This document shows positions 21,070-32,284 of a stretch of 64,000 bases of DNA, piece after piece. The DNA is from Laburnicola sp. R22_1. Lineage: Eukaryota; Ascomycota; Dothideomycetes; Pleosporales; Didymosphaeriaceae. The stretch is taken from contig JACONQ010000007.1 in the NCBI GenBank assembly GCA_014281115.1, positions 2,046,001-2,110,000 on the forward strand, read 5' to 3'. A model generated the notes under the pieces. The model was not told the origin of the DNA. It did not search any database and saw only the letters and a list, made by a program, of their open reading frames with translations. Position 1 is the stretch's first letter. Each line of letters starts with the position of its first letter. The translations under genes and the position numbers were made by a program.

Positions 21070-23832
21070 TCAATCCATCTCGCTCGTAGGCTTGAGAGCC
21101 ATGAGCGTGGTAGCCACGCGCTGGCGAGCGTCGCTCATCCCCCTAGTGACGACTACGCGCTTGTGCTCTTCGCCGCGCAACAAGACAAGCGCGTTGAGGA
21201 CGGTGAAGATCCCGCAGTCGCTGACATTCTTCTGACGTTCGCTCTTCTGTTGAGTGGAAACCTTCCACTCGCTAGCGACGTAATGCTTTCCGAGCTCGAG
21301 CTCGAGATACTCCAATGCAAGGTCGGTGTACTTCTTCCCAGGGCCGCCAAGGGAATCATAATACTCGATCAAGCGCTCCTGGGGTTTGATGGCGACGAGA
21401 CGCCAGTGAGATTCATCGCAGATGGGGAACAACACCAGACTGCAATCAAGGAACTTTTCACCATCCAAAGATTTCCTAGAGGCCCAGCGCTTGACTCCTT
21501 GCTTATTGGCCTGCATTGTCGTGAACCACTGCGAACTGAACGCTTCAACCGGAGGTGCTGGGCTGCCCCTCTTCTTCGAATATCCTTCCATTTCATGCTT
21601 GGCCTTAACGAGAATGGTGACGTACTCATTCACGATGTTATCATTAAGCCAAGCCTTTGCATCGCCTTCGAACATCTCGGGAAGCAGAGTGCCGAAATCA
21701 TGAGCGGACAAACCCCTCTTCTCGACGACTGGAACAGTGCGCGCCATTCCGTGAGTCTTCTTTGCGGCTTTCATGAGGTCGTCATATTCGATGGTGGTCA
21801 GGGGCGCGACCAATGGTTTGATAGTCACGACAGCCGGTGGCGGGGTCGGGGTCGGGGACGGAGACGGAGACGGAGATTCGAGCGGAAGAGAAGCGAGTAC
21901 ATCGGTCGCAAGTTCGAGTGAGATCAAGGACTCATCCAAAATTTTCTCCTCGGGCACTGCTCCGGGGATGCTAGTTGATGCGCTCTCGTCAACGGCGGGG
22001 GTCTCGTCTACGCTCTTTGCGGAAGCTTTATCCTCAGGCGTGGTGCCGGGGATGCTAGCAGATGTGCTATCGTCAACAGCGGCGGTGTCGTTCGTGATGT
22101 CAGCGAGATCTCCAAGACTGGGACCATCGACGTCGAAACTGTTGTCTGTAGATACATCGTTGCCTTCGAAAGAGTTGTCTGCCATTGCATAATACTCCTG
22201 GTGAAAGCCATCTGTGGTTGCGCAAAAGTCCTCGGCGCTGTCGTCCGTAGTTACAGGATTCTCCTTGCAGAACTCTGCTGTAGCTGCGTGAAGTTCCCCG
22301 ATGCTGTCGTCCGCGGCTGCATCATGGAAATAAGAGAGTGTCGGACGTGGACCGTCGTGTTGTTTGAGTTCCTCCAAGACGGAGTCCTCGTTGTCTTGCT
22401 CTTTGAGCTTCTCTAGGTATACATCCTGCATGCCGCTGACTTTGTTGTCGTAGTAGTACTCTGGATCCACGAAGTACTCGAAACAATGAGTTACTTGGCC
22501 GTCCTCTTTCACCTGGCCACGCCCTACGCCGTACTTTGCTACGTACTTTGTACGAGTGTAGTCATGGAAGCGCAATTCCTTTTTCGGCGGGGCGTCAGGT
22601 AGAATAGACTCGTCATTCTCATACTCTGATGGGATGGCGTAGGTGACGCCGTTCTCTTCGTATGTTCGAATTTGCGGCTCAACTTCGGCTCGGCTATCGC
22701 CCAGTGCCTCGGCATAGGGTGCAGCTTCATGGGCCTCGTCGGAGATGCGTGCAGCTTCGGCCATCCATATATTAAATGGGGCATCAGGCAGCATCTCAGC
22801 GGCATTTCGAGCTTCTTGATCAAGTCTGTGTCCACCAGGGGTGCGGTCATGCGAGAGAAATCGGCTCCGCCGGCGAGAGCCTGCAGTGCGAGAGTCGAAG
22901 GGAGCATTGTTGCCCTTGCGGCCCTTGGCAGTGTGCGGTGTACGCCAATGTGAGAAAGTACGTTTGCTCTTGCGGATGGCAGAATTGTGAGTCTTGTGTA
23001 GCGGACTGGTGGCTTGGTTGCACGGCGTAGAAGGCGACTTGATCTGCTGAGGCGGCCGCACTACAAATATGTTCCTCGGCGGCGATACGTCCTTCGGGTG
23101 GAGCAAGCCTTGATTCAAAGGCGACACATGACCGGTGGACTGATTGACAACAGTTGACTGAGCGATGGCGGACACGAAACTAGGCGAAACGAAATCGCTG
23201 AAGCTGCTGAAAGCGCCGAACTGCGTGCCATTGCCACGATTCTCATTGTAGGTGTAGTCATCGAAGGTAGGGGAGTACTGCGCATCGGTGGACAGAGGGC
23301 TGAAAGAGTCGTCAGGCCATTGGCCGGGGATGTTGCGCTGTGGACTCTCGACTTGGCGGTATCGGCGTCGGACACTTGCGAAGCGCGGCATAGTCGGCGT
23401 GAGGGGGTCGGCTGCGCCGATATCGATGAGGCGCTTCTTGAGGGCACCATCTTCGCGGATGATAGAGTCGACACGGATCTGCTGAGGGCGTAGAAAGCGG
23501 GATTTGATACGCTTGGGCAAACCAAGAAGATTCTTAACCCTCAAGGTCGGTACATAGCTGCCGATTGTGGTGAACAGCCAGGAAACCGCGAAGCGGGAGA
23601 CGGCCTGCTGTCGAGGAGAGTCGCGGTCGCCGATTGTTGTACGGCCCGAGAAGATGAAAGGCTGCGGCGAAGAGGAAGGAGTCGCGGGGGATGCGGAATC
23701 TGAGCCGAAAGGTTGCTGGACGGGCACCTGCTGTCTGTGAGTGTCGGGAGAAGAGCGAAGTCAAGCTGGTGAACGCACCCGTAGTGCGCGGTCCTCAGAC
23801 TGCTCCTCCGCAGAGGATTTGCGCTTTGGCAT
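21070..23832 (-). CDS. ULP1: Ulp1-type SUMO protease (peptidase C48)
   Basis: Cysteine protease that matures SUMO and removes it from targets; yeast Ulp1 acts at the nuclear pore. The predicted protein has 904 aa. The first 18 residues (MPKRKSSAEEQSEDRALR) come from a small exon at 23832-23779, followed by an intron 23778-23731. Residues up to about 670 are low-complexity and acidic with repeated EDSVxE-like and Ser/Pro stretches (SPSPSPTPTPPP). The C-terminal catalytic domain shows WLNDNIVNEY, the His motif ESHWRLVAI, Asp in EYYDSLGG, the oxyanion Gln and the nucleophile Cys in NVSDCGIFTV (about residue 857). NUP84 lies 480 bp upstream on the same strand. The domain is complete; the N-terminus is unusually long for the family. 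Confidence 0.93.
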
Positions 23833-24314
23833 TGTGGTAGTCGCTTCCGCGTCGCGTTTTGGCAGTTGTGGGTGCTGCGTTGCGGGTGCGACAGTTGGGA
23901 AGAGTGGGTGTCGAGGAAGAAGGTGCGGGCGGTCGTCGCGTTCGAAGATACGCCAAAGACGCCAAGGCCGGGAGAGGGTCCACGGTGGGACTAACACACT
24001 AGCGCGCCAGCCCCTTGCAAACGCACGCACCGGCCGTTCGCGGCAGAAGAGCCGCACCGGGCCCTGCATGAAGCCAGCCCTACAGCCGCGTGACACAAAT
24101 TCGCGTGCGTTGGTTGGGGCAGGTGACACGTGCTGATTAGGCTTTTATCCTAGTACTCTACGAAGCTGAAGCCACCGGCACGACGCGCCCTTTACAATCA
24201 TCGCGTCCTACTTTGGCTCGAGCCTAATTGATGAAACTTCAGAACACTTCAGAAACATCGCAGCCAAATCACCCTTGGGCGCTTCTATGTATCGCTTCCC
24301 CCGTGTTCTAGCCC
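23833..24314. other. ULP1 promoter region
   Basis: 480 bp between the stop of NUP84 and the start of ULP1, both on the minus strand. It is GC-rich over the first half, and the frames overlapping it are extensions of the ULP1 leader. No separate gene. Confidence 0.5.
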
Positions 24315-27300
24315 CTAGTTCTGCACATTCATATCCCAGATCCTCAACGTCTCGCCCTTATTGCCCCTCTTCCTCCCAAACGTGCTTCTACTCTTCGTAT
24401 CCCCATGTTCACCCAAGTCCAACATGGCTTTTGACACGTCCGCAATCGCGTCCACCAACTCTCTCATGCGCTTCGTTTCCACAAATACTGCCTGCAACCA
24501 GTCCTTCTCTTCGTCCGCAACCATGACCGCCAAATCCATCGCCTTGACCGCCGTATCCCTGTGGACGAAGAAAGAGCCTGCTTGAAGCACCGCGAGGTAA
24601 GCCAAGGTGATATCGGGCATGTAGGCTTTATACATGTCCCAAACGACCGAGTGGATGCGAGGGTCATAGAAAGGATCCATGATTGAGGCGAATACAGATT
24701 GGATATCTCGAAGAAGATCCTTGATGTTGTACGTTGCGTCGGACTTATTTACCGCGCTGCGCATCCTGTCGGGGGATTCGTCAGTCTCTACGCTGCAGTT
24801 TTTGACGGTGCGGTAGATTTGGTGTAGACATTGAACAGAACGGGGAACGAATGAAAGGGATACGGACGTTGTGAGCTTCTGCTCTTCCTTGCGCCATTGC
24901 TGAAACAACCAGATGATACGGACAAGTTGCGAGCAATCGTGATATGGTTGGCATACTTTGCGCAGGCGATGCACTTGCGCTGCGTGATGCTGAGGACTAG
25001 GGATCTGAGAAGGACGAAGCAAGCCGCGTCCTGAGCTGCGTAGGCTCTCACGCATGTGCTGTGAGACTTGCTCTGCGTCTTGCTCCTCTGCGCCGGGCAT
25101 GGTGAAGTCGAAAGCATAGCCGCAGTAAGCGGGGGTCCTAGTAAGGGAGACAGTCTCAACGCTCACTTCGGTGGCCAGCTTCTGAGCAGCGCCCATACGA
25201 CCAGCGACTAGAACATGTGTATTAGTATACGAAGCTCGAAAAAGAGACAAATGAACTTACGCATAAAGGTGGACAATGCTAATTGAAGCTCCTTGAAAAG
25301 ACAGTCCTCCCCTTTATCAGCGTGAGTACGCCAGATAAACAAGTCAACCAGAGCCTGTTCTTCTTTCGAGACGTCGAGCCCGTGCATAGTATCTGAGATG
25401 TGCTGACCTCGTGGCCACAAATACGCCTCAGCTAAGGCGGATCTCTCCAGTACCTTGTATTTTGATATCCTATTGGGTATCGTAAGTGTCTCCTGGTGAG
25501 CTTCTTCAACAAGACCGGTATTGTCCATGAGGAAGTAATAACAGTTGCGCATTGCCGAGGTTACGTCGAGTTGATACTGCTCCATGAGCTGAATATAACG
25601 ATTCCGTTCATCCTCGTTGCTAATTTTCGGGAGTATGCGTCCGAGGCTCATAGTTGCTCGCCATCTCTCTAGGTGCGCGACATAAAGCGGTGTGAGTTGC
25701 AGTCGTTTGGTGACTCCTAGCATTTCAATGTAGGTGGCGATAACATTACCCCTTGCAAATAGCTTGGGTGCCTGTTCCCGAGTGAGAGGATCGCGCGGAT
25801 TGCCAAGTATGATGAAGACATGTACAAGAATTCGGAGCGCACGAGGGTCTTGCATAAAACCTCGGTAGTAGTGTTCGGCGACGACAGATCGCTCTGTTTT
25901 GCTATCCTTAACGAAGGCATCATACTTCATGACATCTGCCTCTGGATCGATTATCACGGTCCAGCCGCGACTGTCCGTCTGAAACGAATCGGCAATAGCT
26001 ATACCGACCTTGTGCACAAGCTCATCGAGGGTACCTCCGATGAGCGCGCTTTGTATAAGCTTCATTGGAGTTTTCGCCTGTTCAGATGTTGTCTTGTCCT
26101 GTTTCAGCAATTCTAAGACTTCTTGCGTAGCATTTTCCCAGCCACAGTTGAGATATTGCATTACATCCGGAAAGTTGAAGCGCGGTCCTAGTTTTTGAGC
26201 TCGTGGGGGGGCTTTTACGTCGGTTAATAAGAAGTTGTCGAATCTTGCAAGAAGCAGAGCATTGTAGAAGACGTATAACTGATCGTCCCACGATTGTGAG
26301 ATGGCTGGAATCCGCTGATAATCTCCGGCTATAAGGGCGTACACAGCGCCTTCGTAAGGGAAACGAGCACCCGTCCCAGCAAGAAGACACATACGGCGAA
26401 ACAAGTAACCGAAGTCTTTCCCGGACATGTTAGGTGCACCATCGGCTCGGGGTTCGCTGGATGCTCCAATGCTCACTGCACGCCAAGCCTCGTTCCTTTC
26501 TTTGCACCAGTCACTGATATTGTCCCAAGGCTCGCCACGACGGATCATTTCGTAGCACACCATCCAGAGTGCATTCTCGTAGTACTCGTCTGATTTATCC
26601 ACGAAGCGCTTCTGCCTCATGGGGGCATCCGGGTCAAGCTGGGTGGTCAGCGGTTTCTGTGCGTCGTTGCCTTGTATCGTAACATCCGGGCTCAAGGGTC
26701 CGTCTGTGCCATGCATGCGTTTTGTTTGCTTGATTCTGGCTTTGGTATCTAGCCAACCACTCGTCCACGTCTTGGGATCTTTCCCAGACTCCTTGCCCCA
26801 CTGGTCTATAATAGATTCGACTTTGCTCTCGCTGTTCTTTGAAGTTTGCTGGAGCCATTTCAGGATGATTTTCTTTTCTCTAGCGGCATCATCTTCGATG
26901 ATGAAGCGCTCCCACACCTCATTCTTGGGACAGTATCGATGGGTACCTCCGGCTTTGGCCAGTTTCTTTTTCCTCTCCGCTTCTCGGTTTGTTCCAGGTT
27001 CAGGATGGTGATGATCAAAGATTACTCGGACGAGCTCCCATGTTGCAAGCTCTGCCTGCCAATCCCTCAATTCCTGCATGCTGGTCGGGTCTGACGGTGT
27101 AGCTGTCTCAGTCGAGGACTCGGCTGACTGCGTGATTCGTCCGAGAAGGCGTTCGTGGTTGGGGCCAGGCTCCGGAGCTACATTCTTGATGCGTCGCTGC
27201 ATGCTCTTGTGCAATTCGCCTTCATGCGCGGCCTCGTTGTGTTTCTTCAACTCGCGAACATTCGTCTCTGCAATGTCCCTGAAGTTCCCAATGATCTTTG

Positions 27301-27601
27301 CAGTGGCTCGGTGCTTGGCCTTGTCGTTCTCGGTGCTTTGGGTGTGCCAGTGATCGAGTCTTTCGGCGAACTGCTCCACCTCTTTGCCCACCCTGTCGGC
27401 CATGGCGCGTAGCGGCTGCAGAGGATCGGCGGCGGCGGCATGGCTCGCGGTCCGTGGAGCACCAGTTTCAGGAGACGTGCTATTGTGGCCCTGGAAGAGT
27501 CGGTTGTGTTAGCTAATGCGCCTCTGCTAGGGATTCATGGCTGTCAAGGTTAAAGTTAAACATACCTGAGGTGTCTGCGACCGACGCGATAGGGTGGCCA
27601 T
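24315..27601 (-). CDS. NUP84: nucleoporin Nup84/Nup107
   Basis: Structural subunit of the Y-shaped (Nup84/Nup107) coat complex of the nuclear pore, predicted 1052 aa and mostly alpha-helical. Diagnostic family sequence includes TWTSGWLDTKARIKQTK, LDPDAPMRQKR, DEYYENALWMVCYEMIRRG and DWCKERNEAWRAVS. The first exon is only 12 codons (27601-27566) and is joined through a 75-bp intron (27565-27491) to frame-compatible sequence; a second intron is 25260-25208. The C-terminal exon holds the helical repeat ending DLAVMVADEEKDWLQAVF. The length fits fungal homologues. It lies between ULP1 and SUMO, and in yeast this complex is needed to keep Ulp1 at the pore. Confidence 0.88.
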
Positions 27602-29305
27602 GGGCGCAAGACGGATGATGTCGCCTTCACAGAGAGCAATATTCAGCGTCTCAGCGCGTCAATGTCGCAAATGTGCTGTATGGAGTGGAGATGCTGTCGG
27701 GCTGTGGTCGAGAATAAAACAATCGCAATCGCGACTGCAGCTTGGAAGCTGGTCCAAGCGCCGCACTAGCGCGAACCCGCCTGCCGCGTATAAAATTCGG
27801 CAGGCGTGGTGCCTTCTTCTTCTTTCCATCACAAAATGTCAATAGGTGGTCATTAGAGTCTCGGTTCAAACTGCTTGGTGTTTGAGCAGGTCCTTTGCGG
27901 CCTCTTTGCGCGCTCACGACCGTCTTAGAACAATATACCACCTGGTGACTGTCTGGACTCCCTTGCGGAGCTTGAAGGCGCAGATATATAGGTGGTATTA
28001 CATTCCACATTGTATGACTTGTTTGGGCTCCAAGCCTACTGGATCGCTTCCGGCGAGATGCTCATCGAAGACGGAATCACGGTGTCGGTATCGGCAGCTT
28101 AAAGCTGCGAAGGAGACGGTTGAAGATGATTATCGCGTCATCCCACACCCCACGAAGACGATCGAGCATAGATACATATCCAGACATTCCCACGCGATTA
28201 TGTACAACTACTCGTTACCGCGGCCAGATATTGCCAGTCTGGTCTCTTTCCGATCCTGAAGCTCGACACTCATGAGGATTCCTGGCCCAGTTGCTTCATC
28301 TTCAACCTGCTGCTGTGAGCACATGAGGTTGCGAGGATACCAGAGATGTCTGACTTTAGAAGACTGTATTTTGGACAGCTCACCGTGCTTGCTGCCTCAC
28401 CCTTCTCTCGATAGAAGGCATTGCAGCACTCATATAAAGCGTCGACCTGAGACGGGTCAGCTCCAATGCTCGTTGTCTCAGCATCTGCTCTACTGTACAT
28501 CATCGTGTTCATGTATCCGCGCTGAAACCCGGGCCACATACCTCTCTCCTACATTTTCCTTCCTTGTAGTTGTTCTTCTGCAAGCAGTCTGTATCGCTCA
28601 TGAGCAGATTGTTTTGTAGCAAGGGCAAATGAATACTTTGAATGGCACAGGCGCGAGGGTGACAAGGGGGGTCCGTCTGGAGGTCTTCCTTCAGTCCCTG
28701 CTATGTTCATGAGCCCTCCGAGTCGCATCGAAGATATGATGCCAACGACGCACCATTTTGCGTCACGTTGGATATGCGATTTCCAAGGTTCGGGTGGTCA
28801 CCAATAGTTCGACTGAGCGCACGAGTTTGTGGCCGCACAGTTCTGCAGATAAGAGAGCGACCAGGAACCAAAGGCTAAAAATTGGCCGCGAGAGTCTTCA
28901 GACAAAGTACGTGGCACAAAGTGAGAGACTAAGACGAGAGAAGCTGCCCGGCGGTTTTCTTTGAATCAGACCGCACCAGCCACTCTCCTCTCACGGTGCC
29001 GCCTTGTCTTCGCGCGCCCCGCCAACGATTCGGACTCCCCTCCTTCACCCAGCCATTGCCACCCCATATAAAGAGACCGCTCCATCTTGTTTACCTGCCA
29101 CCCACTGCCCCCGCGCCACAGCTTTTTTGCCCAGCGGCTCGCACCTTCCTGCACCCTCCGCGCCTATAAAAGCACGCCTGCTCGACGTACGTTCGTGTGG
29201 CTCCCTCCACTTCCACCGCTTTCTACGTCGCCTAACCTCAACCACAGCACCCGCTCTCGACATTCACCTACGCCCGAACCCGCGCCCTAGGCTCACGAGC
29301 ACAAT
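27602..29305. other. divergent intergenic region, NUP84 / SUMO
   Basis: 1.7 kb between divergent genes. Frames of 119-137 codons at 27651-28010 (-) and 27846-28259 (+) have no recognisable domain. An 89-codon minus-strand frame at 28270-28539 has protein-like composition (ALYECCNAFYREKGEAA) but no family; it may be a relic. TATA-like motifs lie close to SUMO (see separate entry). Confidence 0.45.
29165..29171 (+). promoter_or_regulatory. TATA-like box upstream of SUMO gene
   Basis: TATAAAA about 140 bp upstream of the SUMO ATG, with a second CATATAAAG about 100 bp further upstream. The spacing suits a core promoter plus a leader. Inference only; no start site can be seen. Confidence 0.4.
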
Positions 29306-29667
29306 ATGTCCGACAACGGTTCACCCATGCAGCAGAAGCCGGAGGACGGCCAACAGGAACACCTCAATATCAAGGTGACGGATAACAACAACGAGGTTTT
29401 CTTCAAGATCAAGCGTACCACGCAGCTTCAAAAGCTCATGCATGCTTTCTGCGACCGCCAAGGCAAGAACATTTCGAGCGTGCGGTTCCTCTTCGATGGG
29501 CAGAGGGTGCAGCCGACGGATAACCCCGACTCGGTACGTAGAGATCGCGCACCGCCCGCATCTCATGTGCGTAGCTTCCCGCCGCCATCTTTGCTGACTT
29601 TGTACAGCTCGACATGCAAGACGGCGATACTCTCGAGGTTCACCAGGAGCAGATTGGAGGCTGTTAG
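29306..29667 (+). CDS. SMT3: SUMO (small ubiquitin-related modifier)
   Basis: Ubiquitin-like modifier conjugated to lysines of nuclear and other proteins, 95 aa. The acidic flexible N-terminus (MSDNGSPMQQKPEDG) is followed by the ubiquitin fold: HLNIKVTDNNNEVFFKIKRT, LMHAFCDRQGK, VRFLFDGQRVQPTDNPDS, then LDMQDGDTLEVHQEQIGGC. A 74-bp intron (29534-29607) joins cleanly. The mature end is Gly-Gly at residues 93-94; only one residue (Cys) follows, so the propeptide removed by ULP1 is a single amino acid. ULP1 lies 5.5 kb to the left. A GT follows the GGC codon, so an alternative spliced tail cannot be excluded. Confidence 0.95.
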
Positions 29668-30230
29668 TGTTTCGCTCGGTGACGCAACCGTCTAGTCAAT
29701 TTTGGCCAACGCACAATGCAATGCGGATGGTATCTCGGACGAAAACGCTCGCGACCACCGTCATGGGCGCATTTGGCGAATGGAAGGGAACGAATCTCTT
29801 ATGCTTTCTTACACCAGCGGCAATGGTGGGTTTGGGATTGGCGTCATAGGTGCCCTGTGCATCCTTTCAGCTGCGCCGATATGCTTTTTATGTAGTTTAT
29901 GACACCATTTCCCAAAGGATTGAATCATAACTCCCCTGACAACATGGCAGAACTTCTAATGACCGGTTCAATTCTTGACAAATTCACCGTACCCTCGCAT
30001 TTTTATTTACACGTAGTTGATGGTACCTATATGCTGGCCTATATATAGACTTGACGTAGCTCAGCTGCAGACGGAGAACTATACACACCTTGGGTGATAA
30101 ATCGCGAGCAGGCACCATGCCGGGTCCAATTCCCCAATCCAATCGCATAAACAAATCTAGCAATCGAGACAATTCAATACCGCATCGAAATCGAACCGAG
30201 CATGACCGAATCCACACCCACCGCGACTCC
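29668..30230. other. convergent intergenic region, SUMO / coiled-coil gene
   Basis: 560 bp taken up by the 3' flanks of two convergent genes. A TATATATAG word near 30040 has no gene suitably placed downstream of it. Nothing else seen. Confidence 0.5.
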
Positions 30231-30886
30231 TCAATCCTCCCAAACGGACCTCTTTCTATCCTCCGCCGCCTGCCTCTCCGCTCTCTCCCGTTCCCTCTCC
30301 TCATCTCTCCTCTTCCTCTCCTTCTCCCTCATCGCCTTGTCATACTGTCTCTCTTCGTCTGTTCTCCTCGGCGCCCGCACACCCAACGCACCAGCTATCA
30401 AGCGTCCCGCAACCGCAGTCGTCTTATCCGGTCTCCGTGTCGGACTCGCTGTGCCACTGCCCCGTCTATCGGTCGCGGCCCCATACGGCACGTTATCTGG
30501 AAAGTCGAACGGTAACGGATTTGGACTCGCCGGCGTGGGCGGCGGTGGCGGCGGATGCGACGGGTCAACGGACTTGGTAGTTTCGAGTGGAGAGAGCGAG
30601 TCGCGGTCTTTGGCGCGGGAAGTGGGTATCTCCGAGGGGGAGGAATCGGCAGCGTCTTGTGCTTCGGTCTCGGTGTCGGAGCCTGAAGATGAGGCTTCGT
30701 CGTCCCAGGATTCGGCTACCGGGGCGGACTTTGGCTTCTGCGCCGGCTTTTGGGGCGTCTTGGAGGAGAGTTTGAGCTGCGCGAGGGTGGTTGCTACTTC
30801 TGCGGTTTCTGGTTAGGATTTGCGATTGAGTACGGGGTCCTGGGAGGGAGCGTGGTACCAGCTTCAGATGGTGTTGCGTGGGACAT
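30231..30886 (-). CDS. conserved fungal coiled-coil protein, function unknown
   Basis: Predicted 201 aa, cytosolic or nuclear, not assigned to a known function. The first exon is 28 bp (MSHATPSEA), joined by a 50-bp intron (30858-30809, branch site CCTAAC) to a long second exon that starts out of frame with the upstream ATG unless spliced, which supports the model. Features in order: a helix VATTLAQLKLSSKTPQKPAQK, an acidic Ser-rich part (SWDDEASSSGSDTETEAQD), a Pro run (HPPPPPPTPASP), the segment AGRLIAGALGVRAPRRTDEE that looks most conserved, and a highly charged terminal coiled coil (RREE/ERER type) ending KRSVWED. A plus-strand frame over the same bases is a shadow. Confidence 0.75.
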
Positions 30887-32284
30887 TGTGAGGATGTATG
30901 TGGTGCGATGCGTGGGCGTATGTTGGGGATGCGGGTTGTTTTGCGGGGTAGATGGGTAGATCTTGGATAGATGGGTAGATCTCTGTGGCGCTTGTAAAAC
31001 CTTAACGACGGATGATCTTCACACTCTATGCAGCGAATAATGGAAGACTTGGATGTGCGGATGAAACACACAACACTTATATTCTATTCTTAGGGATGAA
31101 CGCGCGTATGGATGCGGGTGACAGGTGAAAGACGCAATAGTTCGGCCCCTCTTCTCAAGCCGTTCCTAGAACTGTGGGGAACTGTGTTCTGGACTGACAC
31201 GCTTCTTCAGGGGCAAATTCCAGCTTCTGGAGGTTTTGAGGCGCTTGCAGAAAGACATCTTTCGGCAATAATGATGGATCTGCACGATCAGAATCCAGAT
31301 AGATGTGCATCGTCTTGGCAGATGCGGGGGCAAGTCACACGGCGTGTCCGAGGTTTCTCATACACGATTATTCTTTCGCTCATTTCCTGTTTGGCCCAAC
31401 ATCTTCTTTCCCCAAGAATTCCGGTTAACTGTAGTCTAATACATACAAACTCCTGCATACAGGTCTGCCTGGTCCGTTGAAAAATCATATGCTTCGCGCC
31501 AAGACATTTGCAGGTGTGCGCTGAGCTGTCGCGGTTTCCTGTCGAGAGACAGTCGCACCTTCCTTCGCTCAACCACGAAGACACAAGATACACGCCAGCC
31601 GCAACAGCCACATTGACCCTGTAGATTCACCCTTGGAATACATCAAAGCGGACTACCATTCCCTGTATACTAGAGATTTAGGGTGAGGAACACAGTGATC
31701 GAGTGTTAGCCATGCTTCCACGAGCGTTCATGACTCCATCAACTCGCAAATAGCATCGCTCAAGTTAATCTTCAAGATTGGCGCGCTGGAATATCATGTC
31801 TCAATTGTTTGCTGAAGCGCGGGTCTGCATATGCGCTGCGGGTAGCTGCCTCTGTCGATTGCCTTCTTTTCCTTTTTCCGACTCTTTCCTGTCTGCTTCC
31901 GTCCTGCTGTGCTCTGTCATTTCCTACTTGATGTCACCGCCTGAGCAACAGCTCGAAGATGTGATTTCGACGCCCTTGTTCTCATATTTCGATTATATCA
32001 TCTTCTGCCCCAGCTCACAGGTGCTTCGTCTCAGTGTCTTTGCCGCTACGCGCATGCTCAGCCATGAGAGTCTGTACTCTCTGCCTGTCCATAGCGTATC
32101 CTGATGTAAGACACAGTACGGAGAGCCTTAGCCCCGCACTGTACCCTGCGTTTGCTGGTCGTCCGTTGACTACGCTGGTCACGGGCCAACGCGTCGCGAC
32201 GCGCTCCTGACTCCACCTCAACGCTTTTAAGCCGCACACCCTTCAAATCAGCTCGCAGTCAGTTTCTAATTGTCACCAGCCAAG
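30887..32284. other. divergent intergenic region, coiled-coil gene / zinc-finger gene
   Basis: 1.4 kb with only short unrelated frames (up to 122 codons). The stretch 32180-32284 is the likely leader and promoter of the zinc-finger gene. No RNA gene or repeat recognised. Confidence 0.5.

Noticed and set aside
28270..28539. 89-codon minus-strand frame as a gene
   Set aside because: Composition is protein-like but there is no family, no start context and no splice support; mentioned only in the intergenic entry.
30202..30816. Plus-strand open frame of 204 codons
   Set aside because: It is a shadow of the minus-strand coiled-coil gene, whose splice sites, composition and conserved-looking segment are more convincing.
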